Below, piece after piece: positions 1 to 5,021 of a stretch of DNA of 5,021 bases; the first letter of the stretch is position 1, and each line of letters starts with the position of its first letter. Made by a program: the position numbers and the translations under genes. The DNA is from JBGVMW01 sp045125095 (GTDB lineage Bacteria; Bacillota; Clostridia; Lachnospirales; Lachnospiraceae). The notes beneath the pieces were generated by a model that saw nothing but the letters and a program-made list of their open reading frames with translations, was not told the DNA's origin and searched no databases. The stretch is from assembly GCA_045125095.1 (NCBI GenBank), contig JBGVMW010000020.1, forward strand, positions 1-5,021, written 5' to 3'.

Positions 1-16
1 CCAACAAGGTAGTGAA

Positions 17-197
17 TTGTCAGAATTGTTTGTGACAGATAGCTGTTTGCTACATAGTCTATATGTGACCCTCTGAAAACGTCGGCACTTGGGCTGTGTA
101 TTTTACAGCCTTAGTGTCCACTACGTTTGAAGGGAGTGAGAGCGCGTCAAATATAGACTATGTAGTAAGCAGCTATTTGCACAAACAATTCTGACAA
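17..197. repeat. Long imperfect inverted repeat with inner hairpin; MITE-like element or structured RNA
   Basis: The arms 17-69 and 146-197 are reverse complements over about 52 base pairs. The outer 18 bp (17-34 with 180-197) are perfect. The rest has one bulged A at 35, one G-A mismatch (65/150) and three G-T oppositions (38/177, 46/169, 49/166) that become G-U wobbles in a plus-strand RNA. Between the arms lies a second hairpin: AAACGT (77-82) with ACGTTT (123-128), then 84-89 with 113-118, then 91-97 with 105-111, closing a 7-base loop. There is no open reading frame inside worth calling and no clear target-site duplication next to the arm ends. It could be a non-autonomous transposon remnant or a transcribed structured RNA ahead of the fumarase operon. 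The structure is seen directly; its function is unknown. Confidence 0.8.
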
Positions 198-261
198 GTT
201 GCGGATGGGCTTCACTTTCGCAATTACCTAAAAGAAACACAACATTACAAGGAGAAAGAAC
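198..261 (+). promoter_or_regulatory. Leader and ribosome binding site of the fumarase operon
   Basis: A strong Shine-Dalgarno AAGGAG (249-254) stands 7 bases before the ATG at 262 and fixes the start of the alpha subunit. I see no convincing -35/-10 pair between the inverted repeat and the gene, so the promoter probably lies within or upstream of the repeat, or left of the window. If so, the repeat would be part of the operon's untranslated leader. Confidence 0.6.
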
Positions 262-1104
262 ATGCGTACAATTCAGGTTGAAACAGTTACAGAAACCATA
301 AAGAATATGTGTATTCAAGTAAATCATTATTTATCAAAGGATATGGAAGTGGCCATGAAGGAAGCTGCAACGAATGAAAAAGCACCATTAGGCAGACAGA
401 TATTAGAGCAGTTGCAGGAAAATTTAAAAATTGCGGGAGAAGATATGATTCCAATCTGTCAGGACACAGGTATGGCAGTTATCTTTATTGAAGTAGGTCA
501 GGAAGTACATTTTGAAGGTGGTAACTTAGAAGATGCCATCAATGAAGGTGTGAGACGAGGCTATGTAGATGGATTTTTAAGAAAATCAGTCGTAGGAGAT
601 CCGATCATCCGCGAAAATACAAAGGATAATACACCTGCTGTCATTCATTACTCTATTGTATCCGGGGATAAGGTAAAGATCACTTTAGCGCCAAAAGGAT
701 TCGGTAGCGAAAACATGAGCCGTGTATTTATGTTAAAGCCGGCAGATGGCATTGAAGGTGTGAAAAATGCAGTATTAACTGCGGTAAAGGATGCAGGTCC
801 GAATGCCTGTCCACCAATGGTTATTGGAGTAGGTGTAGGTGGAACTTTTGAGAAATGTGCACTGCTTGCGAAAAAAGCACTGACAAGAGAAGTGGGCAGT
901 CATTCTGCTATTCCATATGTAAAAAATTTAGAAGAAGAATTGTTAAATAAAATAAATGGATTGGGAATTGGACCAGGTGGTCTTGGTGGAACAACCACTG
1001 CATTAGCAGTCAATGTAGAAACGTATCCAACACATATTGCAGGACTTCCTGTAGGTATTAATATCTGCTGCCATGTAAACCGCCATATTGTAGAAACCAT
1101 TTAG
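262..1104 (+). CDS. Fumarate hydratase class I, alpha subunit (iron-sulfur hydro-lyase)
   Basis: This 280-residue protein matches the N-terminal (Fumerase) half of class I, [4Fe-4S]-dependent fumarases and the alpha subunit of L-tartrate dehydratase. It would catalyse fumarate + water to (S)-malate in the cytoplasm, together with the beta subunit encoded next. Visible family motifs are ICQDTG with Cys66 and Asp68, NACPP with Cys183, and the C-terminal INICCHVNRH with Cys269/Cys270. Cys66, Cys183 and one of the last pair (probably Cys270) fit the three cluster ligands of the family. The glycine-rich stretches GVGVGGTFEK (189-198) and GIGPGGLGGTTTA (235-247) are also typical. Length is normal for the split-subunit form. 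The ATG has a strong AAGGAG, and the gene ends 15 bases before the beta gene, so they are surely co-transcribed. A tartrate dehydratase cannot be fully excluded from sequence alone; fumarase is the likelier role. Confidence 0.92.
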   Translation: MRTIQVETVTETIKNMCIQVNHYLSKDMEVAMKEAATNEKAPLGRQILEQLQENLKIAGEDMIPICQDTGMAVIFIEVGQEVHFEGGNLEDAINEGVRRGYVDGFLRKSVVGDPIIRENTKDNTPAVIHYSIVSGDKVKITLAPKGFGSENMSRVFMLKPADGIEGVKNAVLTAVKDAGPNACPPMVIGVGVGGTFEKCALLAKKALTREVGSHSAIPYVKNLEEELLNKINGLGIGPGGLGGTTTALAVNVETYPTHIAGLPVGINICCHVNRHIVETI

Positions 1105-1119
1105 AAGGGAGAGAGAACT

Positions 1120-1671
1120 TTGGATAAATATATTAATGCACCATTTGATAAAGAAACAGCAGACAGCCTAAAGGCTGGTGATTATGTTTATATTACAGGA
1201 ACCATTTATACAGCAAGAGATGCTGCACATAAAAGAATGTATGAAGCATTAGCGGAAGGAAAAGAACTTCCTTTGGAAATGGAAAATACAGTAATTTATT
1301 ATATGGGACCATCACCGGCAAGAGAGGGACGTCCGATTGGATCCGCAGGGCCGACAACAGCAAGTCGTATGGATAAATATGCTCCATCTCTCTTAGATCT
1401 GGGACTTCGTGGAATGATAGGTAAGGGAAAACGTACAGAAGAAGTAAAAAATGCCATTGCTCGCAATCATGCAGTATATTTTGCAGCAGTTGGAGGTGCA
1501 GGAGCACTCTTGTCAAAATGTATTAAGAGTTCAGAAGTGATTGCTTATGACGATTTAGGAACGGAAGCCATTCGCAAATTAGAAGTGGAAAATTTTCCAG
1601 TTATTGTGGTGATTGACTCCGATGGTAATAATTTGTATGAAACAGCGGCGGCGCAGTATTGTGTGGAGTAA
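1120..1671 (+). CDS. Fumarate hydratase class I, beta subunit
   Basis: This 183-residue protein is the C-terminal (Fumerase_C) half of class I fumarase as a separate subunit, a normal length for the split form. Conserved motifs are TIYTARDAAHKR (28-39, with Arg33), YYMGPSP (60-66), GPTTASRMDKY (77-87, with Thr79 and Arg83), GMIGKGK (98-104, with Lys102) and AVYFAAVGGAGAL (118-130). By comparison with the structurally studied Leishmania class I fumarase, the Thr, Arg and Lys residues would contact the substrate, while the iron-sulfur cluster sits in the alpha subunit. The start is a TTG with AAGGGA (1105-1110) 9 bases upstream. The next in-frame ATG is at residue 40, inside a conserved block, so the TTG is needed. 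No intrinsic terminator is visible after the stop, so read-through into the next gene is possible. Confidence 0.92.
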   Translation: MDKYINAPFDKETADSLKAGDYVYITGTIYTARDAAHKRMYEALAEGKELPLEMENTVIYYMGPSPAREGRPIGSAGPTTASRMDKYAPSLLDLGLRGMIGKGKRTEEVKNAIARNHAVYFAAVGGAGALLSKCIKSSEVIAYDDLGTEAIRKLEVENFPVIVVIDSDGNNLYETAAAQYCVE

Positions 1672-1694
1672 TTAAAAGAAGAATCGCATAAAGC

Positions 1695-1734
1695 TGTGGA
1701 TAACTAATCTTAAAAAGCCTAAGTTTGTGGATAA
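1695..1734 (-). promoter_or_regulatory. Two DnaA-box consensus sites in tandem
   Basis: The 9-mer TGTGGATAA occurs at 1695-1703 and again at 1726-1734. Its reverse complement TTATCCACA is the classical high-affinity DnaA box. The two copies have the same orientation and start 31 bases apart, close to three helical turns, so bound proteins would lie on the same DNA face. They sit in the gap between the fumarase operon and the diguanylate cyclase gene. The match is seen directly; binding by DnaA and any regulation are inferred. Confidence 0.55.
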
Positions 1735-1757
1735 ACAAAAAAAGACTCGAGTTATAG

Positions 1758-1763
1758 AAGGGG
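1758..1763 (+). promoter_or_regulatory. Ribosome binding site deciding the start of the GGDEF protein
   Basis: AAGGGG lies 8 bases before the ATG at 1772. The longer alternative, a GTG at 1727, has no good Shine-Dalgarno sequence and would overlap the second DnaA-box 9-mer. The ATG at 1772 is therefore preferred. Confidence 0.7.
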
Positions 1764-1771
1764 TACTGGAG

Positions 1772-3478
1772 ATGAAGAATTCATTAAATAAAGCGGAAAA
1801 AGGGATTACCGCATTATTTATACTGGGGATGCTTGGCGTGCTTATTATTTTTCTCATGATATCGATAACGAAACAGGGAAAGATAGAAAACGAAAAGCAG
1901 GAAACCTATACAGATATTAGTGCATTGTGGACGTTGGACAAGGAAGGAACCCAACCGGTAAATGTAAAAGAGTTGGGAAAACATATGGATCCAGTAAGTG
2001 GGGTTTTATCAATATACTACCAACTTCCGGAAATGTCATCCGATGTATGTTTGATATATCGTTCAAAGGATGTATATACCCGTGTTTTGATAGATGGGGA
2101 GTGCGTATATGAAACATCAGTATATGAATCAAAATATTATAATAAGTCGCCGGGAAACCTTTGGAATATTGTTATGGTTAATTCCAGGTATTCCAGATCA
2201 TGTCTTGAAATCGAAATAAGTATGGTATACGATACGAATGCTATTACAGTAGATTCTTTATTATTGGGAGATAAGGCGGATATTATTCTGGGATTGGTTT
2301 ACAAGAATATATTTGGCATAGTAGTAAGTCTCTTGCTGATTCTGCTGGGAGTAGTGTTAATTATAGTTGACGTTCTTCCGACCTATGCTCATTCAAAGAA
2401 GCATCATGGCTTATTCTGGGTAGGACTCTTTGCAGTGCTGACAGGCGTGTGGAGTCTGATTGAGACGAATGTATTGCAGTTCTGTGTCAATGATATGCGT
2501 ATTCTGCAATTGATTGGCAATATCATTATGACAATTGATAGTATGCCACTTTTGATGTATCTCAATTGCGAATACAAAATTTTCAAATACAGCGGAATGA
2601 GGATATTAGCACTTGTTAATTCTATCTATATATTGATATGTGTTGCTGTACAGTTGAGTGGAATAGGAGATTGGCATCATATGCTCAATGTTTCCACTTT
2701 GTTAATGATCGTGACAGATACCCTGTTGACTGTTTGGGTTGCTTATTTACTAATTAAGTTAAAGAAGCGAAAAAAACCAATATTTAATTGTGCCTTACAG
2801 TTATTAGGATTTACTGCATTATGGGGGCTGGTTATTTTCGAAGGGATAAGATCGTTGCAGGTAGATCGTATAGATAGAGCCGGACTTGTTCGAGTAGGAA
2901 TGATGATTTTATGTGCATGTTTGGCTACTAGTAACCAGATTGATACATATAAAGTATTAGAACAGGGATTAAAGTATGATTTAATTAGTAAATTAGCATA
3001 TTCTGATGGATTGACGGGAGTGGGAAACCGAACCGCTTATTTAGAGCAGATTGAGGAATATAGCGATGAAGAAAAGAACTTTATGCAGTTGGGCATCGTA
3101 TATTTAGATGTAAATAATCTGAAAATGGTAAATGATAATCAGGGTCATGAATATGGTGATGAATTAATTATGTCTGCGGCTCGTATTATAGAGGACAGCT
3201 TTGGACATTTTGGAATGACGTACCGTATTGGCGGAGACGAATTTTGCGTATTAATGTCAGGAACAAATTTGAATGAGAAATATGAGGAGGGGCTTGAAAT
3301 ATTTAACCAACTGTTAGATGAAGCAAATAAAGAGAAATGGTACTCGTATCCGATTCAAATTGCCCACGGATTTGCCATATGCGAAGAATTTTCTCGCGAA
3401 AAAATAGACGAAACAGTAACACAGGCAGATAGTGAGATGTACAAAAATAAATTAGAACTAAAGAAAATAAAAAAGTAA
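1772..3478 (+). CDS. Membrane-bound diguanylate cyclase (7TM-type sensor with GGDEF domain)
   Basis: This 568-residue protein probably makes cyclic di-GMP from two GTP in response to a signal outside the cell. Order of parts: a membrane segment at about 12-32; an outer, probably beta-rich domain at about 33-175; about seven hydrophobic helices (near 178-202, 212-231, 243-266, 276-297, 306-330, 337-358 and 370-387); a short linker; and a GGDEF domain at about 408-565. This resembles the 7TMR-DISM receptor layout. The cyclase signature is complete: SDGLTGVGNR (411-420), YLDVNNLKMVNDNQGHEYGDE (start 444) and RIGGDEF (485-491). The inhibitory RxxD site, expected at 478-481, reads GHFG, so product feedback by that site is probably absent. 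There is no EAL or HD-GYP domain. The ATG at 1772 is chosen over a GTG at 1727 because of its ribosome binding site. The ligand is unknown. Confidence 0.88.
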   Translation: MKNSLNKAEKGITALFILGMLGVLIIFLMISITKQGKIENEKQETYTDISALWTLDKEGTQPVNVKELGKHMDPVSGVLSIYYQLPEMSSDVCLIYRSKDVYTRVLIDGECVYETSVYESKYYNKSPGNLWNIVMVNSRYSRSCLEIEISMVYDTNAITVDSLLLGDKADIILGLVYKNIFGIVVSLLLILLGVVLIIVDVLPTYAHSKKHHGLFWVGLFAVLTGVWSLIETNVLQFCVNDMRILQLIGNIIMTIDSMPLLMYLNCEYKIFKYSGMRILALVNSIYILICVAVQLSGIGDWHHMLNVSTLLMIVTDTLLTVWVAYLLIKLKKRKKPIFNCALQLLGFTALWGLVIFEGIRSLQVDRIDRAGLVRVGMMILCACLATSNQIDTYKVLEQGLKYDLISKLAYSDGLTGVGNRTAYLEQIEEYSDEEKNFMQLGIVYLDVNNLKMVNDNQGHEYGDELIMSAARIIEDSFGHFGMTYRIGGDEFCVLMSGTNLNEKYEEGLEIFNQLLDEANKEKWYSYPIQIAHGFAICEEFSREKIDETVTQADSEMYKNKLELKKIKK

Positions 3479-3507
3479 GAAAATGCCATTGTGGTAATAT
3501 ATGAGTG

Positions 3508-3553
3508 ATATAGTAGAGCGTGATTGAAAATATTCAGTCACGCTCTACTGTAT
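3508..3553. terminator. Strong hairpin between convergent genes, probable bidirectional terminator
   Basis: Positions 3508-3528 pair with 3533-3553 as a 21-bp stem, closed by the tetraloop AATA. The core AGTAGAGCGTGA (3512-3523) pairs perfectly with 3538-3549; the only non-Watson-Crick pairs are T-G at 3524/3537 and 3511/3550. It lies 29 bases after the stop of the GGDEF gene and 19 bases beyond the stop of the minus-strand alarmone synthetase gene, so it could serve both. Neither side has a run of T, which is unusual for an intrinsic terminator. Confidence 0.65.
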
Positions 3554-3572
3554 GATACCGGACATAATGAAA

Positions 3573-4238
3573 TTATGTGTGGAAAATTTGATTCTTAATG
3601 TTCAACATGCGATCGTCTGTCTGCGAAATAATATCTGCACATTCTTTCAACTCATTTACAATGTCGGTGGCATTATCGATGTCTTTTTTATATTTCAGCT
3701 GATGCTCCAAGCTTGCCCAAAAGTCCATTGCAATGGTTCGAATCTGGATTTCAACCCGCATAGGTTGTTTACGGTCTGAGAAAAATACAGGAACCTCAAC
3801 AATTAAATGCAGGCTTCGGTAGCCATTGGGTTTTGGATTTTTGATATAGTTTTTACATTCCAGTAGAACAATGTCATCCTGCTGTGTGAGCATATCTGCA
3901 ATATCAAAAATGTCATCAATAAAAGAACAGATAACACGGACACCAGCAATGTCATCTAAGTATTTAGAAATATTTTTTACGGATATGTTTAAATCTTTTC
4001 TTTCTAGTTTACCTATAATACTTTCTGGCGATTTCACTCTGGATGAAATAAATTCAATCGGACAACGATTGCGTTTTACGGTAAATTCTTTACTAAGTAT
4101 TTCTAATTTTGTAGTAATTTCTTTAATGGCACATTCATACATCATCATTAATTCTATAAATTTTGATTCTTCACCCTCAAAACAATGATTTGCACGAAAC
4201 TCTGTGGGAGCACTTGCCACATTAAATAATTGGTTCAT
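3573..4238 (-). CDS. relQ: RelQ-like small alarmone synthetase, (p)ppGpp synthetase
   Basis: This 221-residue cytoplasmic protein has a RelA/SpoT synthetase domain at about residues 55-185 and no room for the hydrolase, TGS or ACT domains of long RSH enzymes. It should transfer pyrophosphate from ATP to GDP or GTP, giving (p)ppGpp. Motifs: SRVKSPESIIGKLER (66-80, nucleotide loop), DDIAGVRVICSF (96-106, with the catalytic-type Asp), NPKPNGYRSLHLIV (134-147, guanine-nucleotide side) and VEIQIRTIAMDFWASLEHQLKYK (162-184, with Glu163 and the ExQxRT block). The C-terminal helix NELKECADIISQTDDRM resembles the RelQ/YjbM subgroup, which is about this length; RelP is the alternative. Start at 4238: AAGGAG lies 7 bases upstream. 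An in-frame ATG at 4271 lies inside the -10 box and is rejected. Such enzymes are usually controlled by transcription and by allosteric pppGpp. Confidence 0.9.
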   Translation of the reverse strand: MNQLFNVASAPTEFRANHCFEGEESKFIELMMMYECAIKEITTKLEILSKEFTVKRNRCPIEFISSRVKSPESIIGKLERKDLNISVKNISKYLDDIAGVRVICSFIDDIFDIADMLTQQDDIVLLECKNYIKNPKPNGYRSLHLIVEVPVFFSDRKQPMRVEIQIRTIAMDFWASLEHQLKYKKDIDNATDIVNELKECADIISQTDDRMLNIKNQIFHT

Positions 4239-4245
4239 TTTGATA

Positions 4246-4251
4246 CTCCTT
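4246..4251 (-). promoter_or_regulatory. Ribosome binding site of the RelQ-like gene
   Basis: On the minus strand this reads AAGGAG, 7 bases before the ATG at 4238. It decides between that start and the upstream in-frame ATG at 4271. Confidence 0.8.
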
Positions 4252-4269
4252 CTCTTGTAATGCTTTATC

Positions 4270-4298
4270 ATTATAGCAAATAAGATTAGAAATGTAAT
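4270..4298 (-). promoter_or_regulatory. Sigma-A-type promoter of the RelQ-like gene
   Basis: Read on the minus strand, the -10 is a perfect TATAAT (4275-4270) preceded by TGC, an extended -10. A weaker -35, ATTACA (4298-4293, four of six matches), stands 17 bases away. Transcription would start near the G at 4263, giving a leader of about 25 bases to the ATG at 4238. Confidence 0.7.
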
Positions 4299-4466
4299 GA
4301 AGAAATCATTAATATTCTGTGATAAAAAAAGAAAACGATTATAGGTCGCAGAAGTAACAATTCAGAATAGGACTATGCTGGATTGTATAATAGTAGCTTA
4401 CCCAGCGCAAGAAAAGGGGATTTATAAATTGTGTAAAGAAAAAAAGTAAAAAAGTAAAAAAAGTTA
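4299..4466. other. Intergenic stretch between the RelQ promoter and the tRNA promoter
   Basis: No gene is supported here. The stretch holds a TATAAT at 4386-4391 with only a poor -35 candidate (TTCAGA, 4361-4366, 19-base spacer). It also has a 5-bp stem, GCTGG (4377-4381) with CCAGC (4402-4406), around a 20-base loop. An AAAAGGGG (4412-4419) is followed by a TTG with only six codons to a stop (4429-4449). From about 4436 to 4463 there are repeated A-tracts separated by GT, which look like an UP element for the tRNA promoter just downstream. Confidence 0.4.
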
Positions 4467-4495
4467 TTGACAAATTATATAAATCTCAGTATAAT
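4467..4495 (+). promoter_or_regulatory. Consensus promoter of tRNA-Ser
   Basis: TTGACA (4467-4472) and TATAAT (4490-4495) are both perfect, with the ideal 17-base spacer, and A-tracts immediately upstream. Transcription would begin near 4501-4503, giving a leader of roughly 57 bases before the tRNA. That leader can fold a small CGAATT/AATTCG stem (4528-4533 with 4547-4552). Confidence 0.88.
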
Positions 4496-4558
4496 AACAA
4501 ATGCGTCAGTCGAAAAGAAGAAACGCACGAATTGAATATTTAAAAAAATTCGGAATTT

Positions 4559-4646
4559 GGAGGAATACTCAAGAGGCCGAAGAGGCGCCCCTGCTAAGGG
4601 TGTAGGTCGCGCAAGCGGCGCGAGGGTTCAAATCCCTCTTCCTCCG
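4559..4646 (+). tRNA. tRNA-Ser, anticodon GCU
   Basis: An 88-base class II tRNA folds completely. Acceptor stem GGAGGAA (4559-4565) pairs with TTCCTCC (4639-4645), with discriminator G4646. The D stem is CTC/GAG (4568-4570 with 4582-4584). The anticodon stem (4586-4590 with 4598-4602) has loop CTGCTAA, with anticodon GCT at 4593-4595. The long variable arm (4603-4621) has a 5-bp stem (4606-4610 with 4615-4619) capped by GCAA. The T stem GAGGG/CCCTC encloses TTCAAAT. The long variable arm and the GCU anticodon identify serine, reading AGC and AGU codons. CCA is not encoded (TTA follows G4646). No U-rich terminator follows, so the transcript may run on toward the rRNA operon. Confidence 0.97.
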
Positions 4647-4750
4647 TTACTTATGAGTGCAATTGCATATCATAAGATAATTTAGCAACGGTATAGAAAA
4701 TAATAATATACCGTATAGCCACACAAAAACAAACGAGTGGCAAAAAAAGC
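4647..4750 (+). other. Spacer between tRNA-Ser and the rRNA-type promoters, with three small hairpins
   Basis: This AT-rich spacer has no gene. It contains three possible stems: CTTATGA (4650-4656) with TCATAAG (4670-4676) enclosing TGC/GCA; ACGGTATA (4688-4695) with TATACCGT (4707-4714); and GCCAC (4718-4722) with GTGGC (4737-4741). None is followed by a T run. They may be processing sites or weak terminators. An A-tract (4742-4748) just before the next -35 may act as an UP element. Confidence 0.4.
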
Positions 4751-4780
4751 TTGACAAAAGCAAAGGATGTCTGATATACT
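4751..4780 (+). promoter_or_regulatory. Probable rRNA operon promoter P1
   Basis: TTGACA (4751-4756) and TATACT (4775-4780) are 18 bases apart, the -10 is extended by TGA, and a run of seven A lies just upstream. The expected start, 7 bases after the -10, is the G at 4787. Assignment to an rRNA operon rests on the tandem arrangement and the leader-like sequence that follows. Confidence 0.8.
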
Positions 4781-4826
4781 ATCCAAGTTGCTAAAAAACA
4801 AGTAAAAAGAAAAATGAAAAAAGTTG

Positions 4827-4855
4827 TTGACAAAGCGAAAATATTGTGATAAGAT
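4827..4855 (+). promoter_or_regulatory. Probable rRNA operon promoter P2
   Basis: TTGACA (4827-4832) and TAAGAT (4850-4855) have an ideal 17-base spacer. The preceding AAAAAAGTTG is nearly the same as the sequence before the tRNA-Ser promoter. The expected start is the G at 4862; starting with G is the rule for Bacillus rRNA promoters and underlies their control by GTP level. Confidence 0.8.
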
Positions 4856-4861
4856 ATAAAA

Positions 4862-5021
4862 GTTGCTGGTTGACAGCGAAATGAAACTTGAAAACTAAAC
4901 AGTGAACCAGACCTTGAAAATTCTTTTGAAGATTATTTAAGGAATGTAAACCTTTATTTCGGTAGAAATAGAAATTACAGTAAACAACGTTTATGAAACA
5001 AGCCAAGCTTGATTCTGAATG
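4862..5021 (+). other. Probable rRNA operon leader, cut by the window end before 16S rRNA
   Basis: No gene is supported in these 160 bases. CTTGAAAACTAAACA (4887-4901) resembles the CTTTGAAAACT-AACA element common in Firmicutes rRNA leaders, associated with boxA antitermination and pre-16S processing. A partial copy, CCTTGAAAATT, follows at 4912-4922. Small stems are TATTTC-GGTA-GAAATA (4955-4970), TAAAC-AAC-GTTTA (4981-4993) and CAAGC-CAA-GCTTG (4999-5011). The mature 16S start sequence (AGAGTTTGATC) is not reached, so the identity of the operon is inferred. Confidence 0.65.

Noticed and set aside
121..327. Minus-strand 68-codon reading frame over the inverted repeat
   Set aside because: It runs through repeat arm sequence and into the start of the fumarase gene, has no recognisable domain, and its cysteine-rich composition looks like chance.
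1727..1771. Longer GGDEF protein beginning at a GTG (15 extra residues)
   Set aside because: No ribosome binding site precedes the GTG, the added residues are charged and sit before the membrane segment, and AAGGGG stands at the right distance from the ATG at 1772.
3552..3779. Plus-strand 75-codon frame, and a further 105-codon frame at 3871-4188
   Set aside because: Both are antisense shadows of the well-supported RelQ-like gene; no family motif is seen.
4239..4271. RelQ start at the upstream in-frame ATG (4271)
   Set aside because: That ATG lies within the TATAAT of the gene's own promoter, and a strong AAGGAG points to the ATG at 4238.
4870..4898. A third rRNA promoter beginning with TTGACA at 4870-4875
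   Set aside because: No acceptable -10 lies 16-19 bases downstream; the position falls inside the expected transcript leader.
4651..5006. Two minus-strand frames of 60 and 71 codons right of the tRNA
   Set aside because: They cover the plus-strand promoters and leader; their Phe/Leu-rich translations follow from AT-rich DNA read in reverse.
1..5021. CRISPR array, toxin-antitoxin pair, phage or complete insertion sequence
   Set aside because: No spaced direct repeats, transposase, integrase or small paired genes are visible. The only repeat of note is the inverted element at 17-197.

Overview
The window looks like chromosomal DNA of a low-GC, Gram-positive anaerobe, most likely a Lachnospiraceae-type Clostridia. 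The basis is the AT-rich composition, strong AAGGAG-type ribosome binding sites, TTGACA/TATAAT promoters, an oxygen-sensitive two-subunit class I fumarase, and a RelQ-like small alarmone synthetase. The family is inferred from these traits and from the style of the proteins; no species can be named from the sequence alone.

Layout, left to right. Positions 17-197 form a very long, nearly perfect inverted repeat with an inner hairpin, either a MITE-like element or a structured RNA. It lies just upstream of a two-gene operon for class I fumarate hydratase, alpha subunit 262-1104 and beta subunit 1120-1671 (TTG start). A 100-base gap with two perfect DnaA-box 9-mers 31 bases apart precedes a membrane-bound diguanylate cyclase (1772-3478). 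That protein has one N-terminal membrane segment, an outer domain, about seven membrane helices and an intact GGDEF domain. A strong hairpin (3508-3553) separates it from the convergent RelQ-like (p)ppGpp synthetase on the minus strand (3573-4238), which has its own promoter at 4270-4298.

From about 4467 the plus strand turns to stable RNA. There is a consensus promoter (4467-4495), a tRNA-Ser(GCU) gene (4559-4646), and then two further strong promoters (4751-4780 and 4827-4855). The remaining sequence resembles the leader of a ribosomal RNA operon. The 16S gene itself is not in the window and would be expected just beyond the right end.

The fumarase subunits form one enzyme acting in fumarate/malate interconversion. 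The two signalling enzymes make different nucleotide messengers, c-di-GMP and (p)ppGpp. The (p)ppGpp synthetase is transcribed away from the rRNA/tRNA promoters, whose activity in Firmicutes depends on GTP level and hence on (p)ppGpp. No clearly new defence or mobile system was seen. The items most worth a second look are the long inverted repeat, the paired DnaA boxes and the tandem stable-RNA promoters.
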